From: JALHVH01 sp964585685
Lineage (GTDB): Bacteria; Acidobacteriota; Aminicenantia; Aminicenantales; Saccharicenantaceae
DNA length: 64,000 bases
Reading direction: 5' to 3'
Assembly: GCA_964585685.1 (NCBI GenBank)
Contig: CAZPEP010000068.1
Location: 62,001 to 126,000 of the forward strand
Part shown: positions 1-7,956 of the stretch, piece by piece
Layout: each line of letters begins with the position of its first letter
How positions within the stretch are numbered: the first letter of the stretch is position 1
Notes under the pieces: generated by a model
The model's database searches: none
The model's input: the letters and a program-made list of their open reading frames with translations, nothing else
Told to the model about the DNA's origin: nothing
Made by a program: the position numbers and the translations under genes

Positions 1-503
1 TCGGCCTGTCCCTATCGAAGATCGCGCTCCCGCCCCATGGGGAGAGAGCCCTGGTCTTCGGGGAGCCTCTGCTCTTCAAGTTCATCGCCGGGCTTTTGTT
101 CACGGACATCCCGCCGGGGCACGTCATCGTCCCGCACCCCGTGGCTTTCGCGGGCTGGGTCGGCGTCCTGGTCACGGCGTTTAATCTTTTCCCCATGGGG
201 CAGCTCGACGGCGGACACATCTTTTTCGCGATGGTCGGGAGAAAGGCCATGACCGTGGCCAAGATTTTCCTGGGGGCATTCGTCGTCATGGGCATCTTCT
301 TCTGGGTGGGCTGGTTCGTCTGGGCGCTCCTTATCCTCCTCCTGGGCCTGAAGCATCCCCAGGTCGTGGACGTGGACGTCCCGCTGTCGCCGGGGAGGAA
401 AGCCGTCGGCGTCCTTATCGTCCTGATCTTTGCGATCTCGTTCATCCCGGCCCCCATCAAGGGGTTCAATCTCTTCGACCTCCTGAGGCAGTTCGGTTTA
501 TGA
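1..503 (+). CDS. Site-2 protease family (M50) membrane metalloprotease, C-terminal part
   Basis: The reading frame is open from base 3 and runs to TGA at 501-503, so the 5' part lies outside the window. The visible 166 residues are very hydrophobic with several membrane segments. The segment NLFPMGQLDGGH matches the second conserved motif of M50 site-2 proteases (N-L-x-P-x-x-x-L-D-G-G-H), whose aspartate is a zinc ligand; the HExxH motif would be upstream. The GEPLLF stretch before it is also typical of bacterial M50 proteins. The family cleaves membrane-embedded substrates within the bilayer. The substrate cannot be told from this fragment. Confidence 0.8.
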   Translation, partial: GLSLSKIALPPHGERALVFGEPLLFKFIAGLLFTDIPPGHVIVPHPVAFAGWVGVLVTAFNLFPMGQLDGGHIFFAMVGRKAMTVAKIFLGAFVVMGIFFWVGWFVWALLILLLGLKHPQVVDVDVPLSPGRKAVGVLIVLIFAISFIPAPIKGFNLFDLLRQFGL

Positions 504-735
504 GAAGAGCCGGGACGCTCGAGGGAAGGGCTCCGAGTTATTCACAGGAAGTGTGGAAAAAGTGTGGATATCTACCGGGTCGCAGGCTAAAAAGGCCAAC
601 GAATCCTTGAAGATACGACGGTTTGCACAAGAATTCGTCATGGCAGGTAACTCGCTGATTATAAAAGAATTAATATGTCCTTGAAAACAAACGAAATGCG
701 TTTTAAGCGGCGTGGGCCCGGTTCGAGGGGGGAAA

Positions 736-1503
736 ATGGACGATAGGTTCAGGGACGTGAAGGCCGATTTCGACCGGATGACCAGCCGGTTCCGCGGGGG
801 AGAGATCTCCCGGCGCGAGTATATCGAGAGTCTCAAGCAGATGCGCTTCAAGGACGAGGAGGGCCGTTTCTGGATGATCGGGGCGCAGACCGGGAAATGG
901 TATTACTTTAGCGGGACGGGCTGGGTCCAAAGCGCCTTGCCTTCCCTCGGCGAGAAAAGGGCCATCTGCATCTATTGCGGCCGCGAGAACGACCTCGAAT
1001 CCGAGGAGTGTGCGGGATGCGGCGGCCGCGTCGCGGCCGCGGGAGTTTGTCCCGTCTGCGGCTCTTCCTTGGACTCGGAAACGGGAGCCTGCCCGTCGTG
1101 TCCCACCCCGACGGCTCCAGAGTTCAGCGGCCCGGCGGGAGCCGCGCCGTCCCGAACCGGGGCGGGGGGGGACTATGTCGTTCGTTCCGTCCACCCGCTT
1201 TCATATCTTTTATTCTGGGGAGGCGTGGGGATCGTCTCCGGGGTCCTGTTAGGGCTATTGGCCGGAGCCACATCCTTTGTCCCAGGGATCTCCGACCTGC
1301 TTCCCGCGTTCTTCAAGGAGATGCAGGGAAAGCTCCTCGGCGGGATGGTCTTCGCCGGCCTCGGTGGGCTCGCGGGGTTCATCCTGTTCGGCGCGGCCGG
1401 CTTCCTCCTCGCGCTCTTGGCCAACGCAATCCTATCCTTCACGGGGGGAGTGAGGCTGCGGATGACAGGGCCGGCGGGGAAGGGTCCCGAGGACCGAGAC
1501 TAG
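736..1503 (+). CDS. Zinc-ribbon membrane protein of unknown function
   Basis: A 255-residue protein. An upstream in-frame GTG at 712 exists, but ATG at 736 follows a purine-rich stretch (gaggggggaaa) and is preferred. Residues 1-75 are hydrophilic and resemble a short domain with a WxxxxxxxKWYYFSGTGW-like aromatic segment. Two zinc-ribbon knuckles follow (CIYC...CAGC and CPVC...CPSC, roughly residues 80-125), then two glycine-rich membrane segments (about 155-180 and 195-240). It converges on hypF and both stop codons use one CTAG. No function is recognised; zinc-ribbon plus membrane proteins of this kind are common and uncharacterised. Confidence 0.7.
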   Translation: MDDRFRDVKADFDRMTSRFRGGEISRREYIESLKQMRFKDEEGRFWMIGAQTGKWYYFSGTGWVQSALPSLGEKRAICIYCGRENDLESEECAGCGGRVAAAGVCPVCGSSLDSETGACPSCPTPTAPEFSGPAGAAPSRTGAGGDYVVRSVHPLSYLLFWGGVGIVSGVLLGLLAGATSFVPGISDLLPAFFKEMQGKLLGGMVFAGLGGLAGFILFGAAGFLLALLANAILSFTGGVRLRMTGPAGKGPEDRD

Positions 1504-3806
1504 GATTTCGGGCGTCTCGCCCGGGCCAGGGCGAAAGCGATCTGCCCAAGGGAAACGGACTCGTCGTTCGGCGAAAAGGCCTCGGAGCGAAGAACGCGGA
1601 ATCCTTCCTGTCCGAGCAGGCGCTCGGCGGCGAGGAGGAGCCTGCGGTTCAGGAAGCATCCCCCCGCGAGGGACACGATCCCGATCCCGTGTTCGTTCCT
1701 GGCCCGCCGCGCGATATCGAGGATGACCCGGCCCAACGTCTCGTGGAATTTCGCCGATACCCTCGATACGGGGACGCCGCGCCAGAGGTCGGCTACGACC
1801 TCCCGGATGGTGGGAGCGAAGGAGATCCGGAGGGGCGGCCCGTCCCCGGACACGGCATAAGGATAATGCGCCGACGTCCGGCGACCGGCGGCATCTTCGA
1901 GGCGCATGGCCGCCTCGGCTTCGTATTCTGTTTCCAGGGGAGCGAGCCCGCACAGGAAGGAGATTGCGTCGAAAAGGCGACCGCAGCTCGAAGCGGGGGG
2001 ACTCGCGATCCCGTTGGCCATCATGGCGAGCACGGCTTTGACCTTCCCGGTGTCCGCCGCCTTCAGGGCCTTTACGGGAGGGATGTCCTTTCCGAACGCC
2101 TCGCGCAGATGTGACAGGGCCATCCTCCAGGGCTGGCGTGACGCCAGGTCTCCCCCGGGGAGCGGGACCTCCTCGAAATGCGCCAGCCTCAGGAAAGAAC
2201 CGTAGTCCGCGATGAGGAACTCGCCGCCCCAGGCCTTCCCGTCCTCCCCGTACCCGTAACCGTCCAGGGCTACGCCCAGGACCTTCGATCCGGGCGGGAC
2301 TCCGTGTTCCAAAAGGGGAGCGAGGACGTGGGCGTGATGGTGCTGGACCCGGACGTGCGGGAGGCCGGACCGTTCGGCGAACCGCGTCGTCCGGAAATCC
2401 GGGTGGAGGTCGGTGACGAGGACTTCGGGTCGGACCCCGAACAGCCGTTCGAGATGGGCGAGAGTCTCCTTGAAATAGCCGAAGTTCCGGTAATCGTCGA
2501 GGTCGCCCAGGAACTGGCTCGTGATGACGTAGCCGTCCTTGTAGAGAGAGATCGTATCCTTCAGCTCTCCACCGAAGGCCGCGATCACCGTCCCCGTCCT
2601 GAGCCCTTCCGGGACGGGCTGAGGATAGGGGACATATCCCCTGGCCCGTCGGACGAAGAGGGGCCTTCGGCCCGCGGCCTTGACGACCGAGTCGTCCGAC
2701 CGCATCTCGATCGGGCGGTCATGGGTCAGGATGACGTCGCAGAGGGCGCCGATGCCCTCCTCTTCCGACCTCATGATGGGTGCGTCCTTGGCGTTCGAGC
2801 TCGTGGCCACGATGAGAGGGATGCGTTCGAGGAGCAGTTCGTGGAGGGGCGAATAAGGGAGCATGAATCCCATCTCGCCGAGGCCGGGAGCGATGCCGGG
2901 GATGTCCTTCTTTTTTTTGAGGAGGACGATGGGCCTCCGGGCCGAGCGCAACAGCCCGGCTTCAAGCGCCGACACCCGGGCGTATCTCCGGATCGTCGCG
3001 AGGTCCGCGGCCATGAGGGCCAAGGGTTTCGTCCGGCGTTCCTTGATGCGTCTCAGGCGCCGGACGGCCCCGGTGTTCAAAGGGTCGCAAACCAGGTGGA
3101 ACCCGCCGATCCCCTTGATGGCCAGGATCCTGCCCTTCCGGATGAGGCCCGCCGCCTCGGGGATGTCTCCGGCGAGCGTACGCCCCGTCCCCGGCTCGAC
3201 AAGGCTCAGGCGGGGGCCGCAGGAGGGACAGGCGATGGGCTGAGCGTGGTACCTCCGGTCCAAGGGGTCCCCGTACTCTCGGGCGCAATTGGGGCACATG
3301 GGAAAGCCCGACATGGTCGTTGTTTTCCGGTCATAAGGGAGGTCGCGGACGATGGTATATCGGGGGCCGCAGTTCGTGCAGTTGGTGAAGGCGTAATGGT
3401 AGCGACGCTCCCCCGGCGTGCGGATCTCTTCGAGGCAGTCGTCGCAGATGGCGATGTCGGGGGAGATGAAGACGAAACCGGCCGCCCTGCGGGTCTTCCG
3501 GATCTCGAAACTCCCAAGGCCCCGGAACCGGGCGGGCGCCCGGTCGATCCTCTCGATCTGGGCCAGGGGCGGTTTCCGCTCTTCCAGAGCCTCGATGAAC
3601 CGGTCGATCACCGCGGACCCGGGCGCCTCGAGAAAGATCTCGACGCCTTTCCCGGCGTTCTTGACCCAGCCCGTAAGGCCTAGCTCCCGGGCCAGCCGGT
3701 AAACGAACGGCCGGAAGCCCACGCTCTGAACGACGCCGAAGACCGTGAGGGCTGCGGCCTGTCCGGTCCCGGCGCGAGGCGTTTTCCCGTGCTTCTTGAC
3801 CTTCAA
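1500..3806 (-). CDS. hypF: Carbamoyltransferase HypF (hydrogenase maturation)
   Basis: A full-length 768-residue HypF, which uses carbamoyl phosphate and ATP to make the thiocarbamate that HypE dehydrates to the cyanide ligand of [NiFe] hydrogenases. Domains in order: acylphosphatase (about 15-105, with VQSVGFRPFVYRLA and GWVKNAGKGVE), two zinc fingers of CX2C-X18-CX2C type (about 120-210), a YrdC-like domain (about 215-400, KGIGGFHLVCD and RRTKPLAL), and a Kae1-like domain with the metal-binding HHHAH and the terminal PNDESVSLGQ. ATG at 3806 overlaps the queH stop by four bases, so the two are cotranscribed. No other hyp or hydrogenase gene lies nearby. Confidence 0.95.
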   Translation of the reverse strand: MKVKKHGKTPRAGTGQAAALTVFGVVQSVGFRPFVYRLARELGLTGWVKNAGKGVEIFLEAPGSAVIDRFIEALEERKPPLAQIERIDRAPARFRGLGSFEIRKTRRAAGFVFISPDIAICDDCLEEIRTPGERRYHYAFTNCTNCGPRYTIVRDLPYDRKTTTMSGFPMCPNCAREYGDPLDRRYHAQPIACPSCGPRLSLVEPGTGRTLAGDIPEAAGLIRKGRILAIKGIGGFHLVCDPLNTGAVRRLRRIKERRTKPLALMAADLATIRRYARVSALEAGLLRSARRPIVLLKKKKDIPGIAPGLGEMGFMLPYSPLHELLLERIPLIVATSSNAKDAPIMRSEEEGIGALCDVILTHDRPIEMRSDDSVVKAAGRRPLFVRRARGYVPYPQPVPEGLRTGTVIAAFGGELKDTISLYKDGYVITSQFLGDLDDYRNFGYFKETLAHLERLFGVRPEVLVTDLHPDFRTTRFAERSGLPHVRVQHHHAHVLAPLLEHGVPPGSKVLGVALDGYGYGEDGKAWGGEFLIADYGSFLRLAHFEEVPLPGGDLASRQPWRMALSHLREAFGKDIPPVKALKAADTGKVKAVLAMMANGIASPPASSCGRLFDAISFLCGLAPLETEYEAEAAMRLEDAAGRRTSAHYPYAVSGDGPPLRISFAPTIREVVADLWRGVPVSRVSAKFHETLGRVILDIARRARNEHGIGIVSLAGGCFLNRRLLLAAERLLGQEGFRVLRSEAFSPNDESVSLGQIAFALARARRPKS

Positions 3807-4348
3807 CCTCTAACCTTCTTACTGTAAAGACAACCGCAATAGTCCTGCCTGTAAAGGCCCGCTTCTCTGCTCATGGCCGCGCTCTTACGGAAGCCGTCCC
3901 TTTTCTTGAAATCGGCCTCCAGGAAGTCGATCCCGTGCCTGTGGGCGAAGAGCCTGCCGATCCTGTTCATCGTTCCGGCTTTCTTCCACGGGCTGAGGCT
4001 CATGACCGTCGTGAATAGGCCGAACCCCCGATCGCGGGCCATTTCCGCCGTCTTCCCGAGGCGCACGGCGTAACAGACGTCGCACCGGCGACCCTTCTCC
4101 GGTTCGTCCTCGAACTTCCGCGTGATCGTCAGCCAACGGTCCGCGTCGTAGGGGCCTTCGACGAGCTCCATGCCGAGCATCCCGGCGACCTTTCGCGTTT
4201 CTTCGAGCCGAAGGTTGTATTCCTCCCGGGGATGGATATTGGGGTCGTAGAAAAAACCTGTGACCTCATGGGTTTCGCCGAGAAGGCGGACAACGTAGAG
4301 AGCGTCCGGAGCGCAACAGATATGGGCCAGGATCCTCGGCTTGGGCAT
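3803..4348 (-). CDS. queH: Epoxyqueuosine reductase QueH
   Basis: A 181-residue protein of the former DUF208 family, the non-cobalamin epoxyqueuosine reductase that performs the last step of queuosine tRNA modification. Visible hallmarks are the N-terminal HICCAPDA, YDPNIHPREEY, RRCDVCYAVRL, SPWKKAG and the C-terminal QDYCGCLYSKK; the paired cysteines bind the iron-sulfur cluster and metal. Length is usual for the short form. It is first in a two-gene unit with hypF (ATGA overlap). A promoter placed so that transcription starts at or next to the A of the ATG suggests a leaderless mRNA. Confidence 0.93.
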   Translation of the reverse strand: MPKPRILAHICCAPDALYVVRLLGETHEVTGFFYDPNIHPREEYNLRLEETRKVAGMLGMELVEGPYDADRWLTITRKFEDEPEKGRRCDVCYAVRLGKTAEMARDRGFGLFTTVMSLSPWKKAGTMNRIGRLFAHRHGIDFLEADFKKRDGFRKSAAMSREAGLYRQDYCGCLYSKKVRG

Positions 4349-4354
4349 TCGACT

Positions 4355-4383
4355 ATTCTAGACGTATGCGCCGGAGCGGTAAA
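4355..4383 (-). promoter_or_regulatory. Probable sigma70-type promoter of queH-hypF
   Basis: Read on the minus strand: -35 TTTACC (4378-4383), 17-base spacer, -10 TAGAAT (4355-4360). Transcription would start about seven bases downstream, on the queH ATG at 4348, leaving essentially no leader. Assigned by eye only. Confidence 0.5.
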
Positions 4384-4390
4384 GTCCCGA

Positions 4391-5287
4391 CTAGCTGAGC
4401 TTTTCGATCCTCGCTTGTAGATTCCTGATGGCGCGGTCGACGCTGTCGATCTGAAAATAGACGAGGGCCAGCTCTTTGTGCTCGACGCGGGCCTCGTCGA
4501 GGGCTCGGCCCAAGCTTTCGGTGAGGGGCTCGGAGCTTTTCTTTACGTCGATGATCCGGTCCTGGACCTGTTCTTTATTCTTCACTCCCTCCTGGATCTC
4601 CCGCTCCTCGACTCGCTCCGCATCTTCGTGAGCCCGACGCGTTTCCAGGGCCTTTTCCCGAAGGCGCCCGATCTCGGCCTTGAGGGCCGCGATCTCGACG
4701 GCGATCCGCGCCGCTTCCTCATCGATGGAAGCGTCCGTATCCGCCGGGCCGTCGCTCGCGGCGGGAGGCCGCTTCTTGAGGTCCTTCTCATGCCGAAGGA
4801 GCTCCGCCATCCGCTCCTCCATCGGGCGGCGCGCCCCCTCTTCGGCCTCGAGGGCGGCTTTCCGGAGCCTCCGGGCCTCTTCGTGCGCCGTTTCGAGCGC
4901 GTCGATCCTGTCGTAGACCTCCTGCCATTCCGCCTGACGCCGGTTCATCTCCTCTTCCAGGGAGGTGAGGCTCCTGAAGGTTTCCTCGGTGCCCTCGATC
5001 CGGACATCCTCGCACCACGCCTTCCGGCCGAGCTCCTTCCAGAGGCCCCCCTTCTTCTCTTTTTCGCGCCTGAGCCTGGCGGTCAGCCTCATGCGGATCA
5101 TTTTGCGCTTGGCCCCCGACAGGAAAGCGCTTAGCCGCCGCCTGAGATCCTTGTCCCTGAGGAAGATGAAGAAGAGGAGGAGGATGATGACGCACAGGAG
5201 CAGCCAGAAGGCCCAATAGGGGAGCCCTTCCCTCGCGGGGTCGGGGACCGCCCCGAGGCTCGTGAGTAAAGCGTTTGCGTCGACCAT
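4391..5287 (-). CDS. Membrane-anchored coiled-coil protein of unknown function
   Basis: A 298-residue protein. Residues about 22-44 form one strong membrane segment (YWAFWLLLCVIILLLFFIFL), followed by a basic stretch and then about 240 residues dominated by E, K, R and A in long heptad-like runs, that is, a cytoplasmic coiled coil. No enzyme motif is visible. It has its own promoter inside the end of the downstream-oriented M14 peptidase gene and a purine-rich site (aggaagg) before the ATG. Function is not recognised; a structural or scaffold role is only a guess. Confidence 0.65.
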   Translation of the reverse strand: MVDANALLTSLGAVPDPAREGLPYWAFWLLLCVIILLLFFIFLRDKDLRRRLSAFLSGAKRKMIRMRLTARLRREKEKKGGLWKELGRKAWCEDVRIEGTEETFRSLTSLEEEMNRRQAEWQEVYDRIDALETAHEEARRLRKAALEAEEGARRPMEERMAELLRHEKDLKKRPPAASDGPADTDASIDEEAARIAVEIAALKAEIGRLREKALETRRAHEDAERVEEREIQEGVKNKEQVQDRIIDVKKSSEPLTESLGRALDEARVEHKELALVYFQIDSVDRAIRNLQARIEKLS

Positions 5288-5313
5288 CGTTTTTCGCGGC
5301 GAGCGGTGCCTTC

Positions 5314-6627
5314 CTATTTATATTTTTGGCGAGATTTTGTCAACGTACGGCCGCGCCCGTCCCTTGACAAAACGGTGCGACGGTATTTCTCCCGGCGGTC
5401 GATCCCGGCTTCTCCCGGCGAAAGGACCGCCCGGCGGGCCAGGGAGAGCATGGCGGGCAGGTTCTCCCGGAAGACGCTGTCGATCTCCTCCTCGGCGTTG
5501 AAGAATCCGCCGAGTTCGATATCGACGGGGGGGAGTTCCACGGTGTAGGATGGGATACCGGACACGGCGAACGTCCAATCCGTCGTGTCCCCATTCGTCA
5601 GGTAAAGCGACGACGCCGACTGCCCGCAGGCATAGGCGCGCCCGTTCACGGCCTTGATGAGCCCCGCCATTTCCAGCCCGATCTCCCGGAGCAGATCGTC
5701 CTGGTCGGCGGGGACATCCGTGTAGCCCCAAGGATAGAGGATCGTCTGGGAATAGCTGTGATATGAGACGACCGCCCGGAAGTCCCTGCGCTGGAACAGG
5801 TCCCGCACGGCCCGGGTCTCGGGTTCGGAAAAGGCCGACGGCCCCCGGTAGGTCTCCGAAAGGGGCGACGGACTCGAGCCGGCGTCGTCCGCGCCCCACA
5901 TGTAGCCGTAGTTCCGGTTGAGGTCCACGCCGAAGCTTCCGTCCGCGTTGGCCCGGCGGTTCTTCCGCCAGTAGCGGTAGACGTCGATGGAGTACTCGAG
6001 GCCGTCCGGGTTGACCAGGGGGACGATCCAGATCTCCGAGCGGCCGACGAGGTCGCGGACGGTCGCGTCGGTCTCGGCGCTCTCGGCCAGATACCGGGCG
6101 AGGAGAAGCGGCACCTCTACCGAGATCCATTCGCGGGCGTGGTGGCATCCGAGGAAGAGGATCCCGGCTTCGCCCTCGTCCCGCTCCGGGGTGTCGCTGA
6201 TCTTTACCGCATAGATATGGCGCCCTTCGAGGCTCGTGCCGAGCGTGAACAGTTTTACGGTTCGGGGATAGGCGGATTCCAGGGCCTTGAGGTCGGACTC
6301 GAGCTCCAGATAGGAATGGAATTCCCCGTTGATGCCTCCGGCCGTGGCCATCGCGACGGGCCGCGTCGGGGCGAAAAGCGCCGTCTCGACAGCGAACGGG
6401 ACCCCCCGCGCCGACAGCCGCCCGAGGTCCGCGGCGGTCGCCACCATATGGACCCGCCCGGCGGCGGCTTTCAGGACGTCGACCCGCATTTCGGCGAGGA
6501 CCTTCAGGTTTCCCTCCGTCGCGGCCACGCTCACGATTTCGACCGGATCATCCGGGACCGGGAGGGCCAGGGAGCCTGCGGATAGGGCGAGGAGAATGAC
6601 GATGGCCGGAACGACAAGCTTCCTCAT
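5314..6627 (-). CDS. Secreted M14-family zinc carboxypeptidase
   Basis: A 437-residue exported metallopeptidase. Signal peptide at 1-22 (hydrophobic IVILLALSAGSLA). After an N-terminal region of about 100 residues comes the peptidase domain: zinc ligands H163 and E166 in CHHARE, substrate-binding DLNRNY at 235-240, third zinc ligand H290 in SYHSYSQ, and the general acid/base E364 in YTVELPP. All key residues of the carboxypeptidase A/T family are therefore present. It should trim C-terminal residues of peptides in the periplasm or outside. ATG at 6627 overlaps the stop of the preceding porin gene by four bases, so both are probably one transcript. Confidence 0.92.
   Translation of the reverse strand: MRKLVVPAIVILLALSAGSLALPVPDDPVEIVSVAATEGNLKVLAEMRVDVLKAAAGRVHMVATAADLGRLSARGVPFAVETALFAPTRPVAMATAGGINGEFHSYLELESDLKALESAYPRTVKLFTLGTSLEGRHIYAVKISDTPERDEGEAGILFLGCHHAREWISVEVPLLLARYLAESAETDATVRDLVGRSEIWIVPLVNPDGLEYSIDVYRYWRKNRRANADGSFGVDLNRNYGYMWGADDAGSSPSPLSETYRGPSAFSEPETRAVRDLFQRRDFRAVVSYHSYSQTILYPWGYTDVPADQDDLLREIGLEMAGLIKAVNGRAYACGQSASSLYLTNGDTTDWTFAVSGIPSYTVELPPVDIELGGFFNAEEEIDSVFRENLPAMLSLARRAVLSPGEAGIDRREKYRRTVLSRDGRGRTLTKSRQKYK
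5315..5343 (-). promoter_or_regulatory. Promoter of the coiled-coil protein gene
   Basis: On the minus strand: perfect -35 TTGACA (5338-5343), 17-base spacer, -10 TAAATA (5315-5320), with TATAAA two bases upstream at 5317-5322 as an alternative (15-base spacer). It lies in the last codons of the M14 peptidase gene and would start a roughly 20-base leader. Confidence 0.6.
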
Positions 6628-7874
6628 GGCCGGTCGCTCCCGAGATCATAGCTCAGGGTCATCGCGACCCTGCGGGCGGACAATCCATCCCCTGAACCCC
6701 GTTCTCTGCCGACGGCCGCCCCCACGTCGATACGGAGACGCCCCAAGACAAGGCCGCTCCCGAACGTGAGGTAGACATATGAGGATTTCGCCGTCTTCAT
6801 GGGCTGGGGGTCGACGGCGACCCCGACCCGGAGGGGGGATCGGACGTTGCGGCTGAACAGGCGGTAGGAGCCCAGGTACTCGACCCCCGCGGCGCCCGTC
6901 CAGACGTCCCGGAAATCGCGCACTTTCGGCTCGCCGAAATACGATGCCCTGTAGGCGGACCATTTGAAGAATCGGATGTCCGAGACGACTCGGAGGTTCT
7001 CCGAGGGGCGCCAGGAGACCCCCGCGCCTGCGACCCAGGGCTGCTCGTACCGGTCCTTTTCGTCCGCGGCAATCGCGATGTCCGTTCCGGAGGCGGGGAC
7101 CCTGTATTCCAGCAGGCTCCGGCTCGACGCTCTCTTGACGAAAGGGGCCCGGAAAACGAGGCCCCCGGAGACGCGTTCCGAAAACGCATAGGTAAGGCCG
7201 GCGTTCCAACAGAACCCCGAGAACGTCTGCCGTCGGCCGTCATCGATCAGGACCCCGTCCGCGGCGAACGTCTCGGTGATCGTCCTCTCGAGCTTGCCCC
7301 GCAGAAGGCGGAAGCCCAGCCCCGCCGCGAGCCGCCGGGAGATCTTCCTGGCAACCGTCAGGTTGAAGCTCCTGAGCCATCCGGTCTGTTCGACCCGGAT
7401 GAAATAGACCGGATCGCCCTGCGCCTCGGCCCGATATTCGAGCAGCGGCCTGCCGTAGTTTTCCGCGAGGTCCGCTGAAGCGGCGAAGGCCCAATTCCCG
7501 AGCCGGACCGCCAGCCCTCCGAAATCGACGCCGTAGGACCGGTCCTTCAAAGGGCCGGGAGTGGAAAAGACGCCGGTATTCAGGACCGAGTACCTCATGA
7601 GCGAAGCCGAGAGGTACGAAAAGCTCACGGCCGCCGTGAACCGCGGGAGGGCGCAGGAGAGGGCCGGGTTGACGAGGACGGCCGATGCGTCCCAGGCCGC
7701 GGCGATGCCGGCGCCCCCGCAGGCAAGCGACGGCGCCAAGGCGATCCCTGGTGCGTTCCAGCTGGCGAGGGGCGCTTCGTCCTCATACTGGCCCATGATG
7801 AGCTGGGGCCACGCCCTGCCGGCAAAGACGAGGAGGGCGACGACGGCCCCGGCCCGGAAAAGACGCTTGCTCAT
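6624..7874 (-). CDS. FadL/OmpP1-like outer-membrane beta-barrel protein
   Basis: A 416-residue protein with a signal peptide (about 1-23, ending AWP-Q). The N-terminal part, with GGAGIAAAWDASAVLVNPA, resembles the family hatch segment where outer-membrane transport proteins of the FadL/PorV type place small-residue motifs followed by an NPA. The rest alternates polar and aromatic residues as in beta strands. ATG at 7874 is chosen because the longer open frame runs back through fabH antisense and because the promoter sits just upstream. FadL proteins import hydrophobic compounds; substrate here is unknown. Cotranscribed with the M14 peptidase. Confidence 0.8.
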   Translation of the reverse strand: MSKRLFRAGAVVALLVFAGRAWPQLIMGQYEDEAPLASWNAPGIALAPSLACGGAGIAAAWDASAVLVNPALSCALPRFTAAVSFSYLSASLMRYSVLNTGVFSTPGPLKDRSYGVDFGGLAVRLGNWAFAASADLAENYGRPLLEYRAEAQGDPVYFIRVEQTGWLRSFNLTVARKISRRLAAGLGFRLLRGKLERTITETFAADGVLIDDGRRQTFSGFCWNAGLTYAFSERVSGGLVFRAPFVKRASSRSLLEYRVPASGTDIAIAADEKDRYEQPWVAGAGVSWRPSENLRVVSDIRFFKWSAYRASYFGEPKVRDFRDVWTGAAGVEYLGSYRLFSRNVRSPLRVGVAVDPQPMKTAKSSYVYLTFGSGLVLGRLRIDVGAAVGRERGSGDGLSARRVAMTLSYDLGSDRP

Positions 7875-7885
7875 GACCCGGAGGG

Positions 7886-7914
7886 ATTCTATCACCGCGG
7901 GTTCCGTTTTCCAA
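7886..7914 (-). promoter_or_regulatory. Promoter of the FadL-like/M14 operon
   Basis: On the minus strand: -35 TTGGAA (7909-7914), 17-base spacer, -10 TAGAAT (7886-7891). Predicted start is about five bases before the ATG. The -35 box overlaps that of the divergent fabH promoter. Confidence 0.5.
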
Positions 7915-7936
7915 ACGAAACCCCGTATGTTATGAT
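7908..7936 (+). promoter_or_regulatory. Probable promoter of fabH
   Basis: -35 TTTCCA (7908-7913), 17-base spacer, -10 TATGAT (7931-7936), about 14 bases of leader before the fabH ATG. It shares its -35 region with the divergent porin promoter. Confidence 0.45.
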
Positions 7937-7956
7937 ATACGTCAACTGGAGCGAGC

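Noticed and set aside
2178..3683. Long plus-strand open frame antisense to hypF
   Set aside because: It mirrors hypF codons in GC-rich DNA and has no start signal or recognisable domain.
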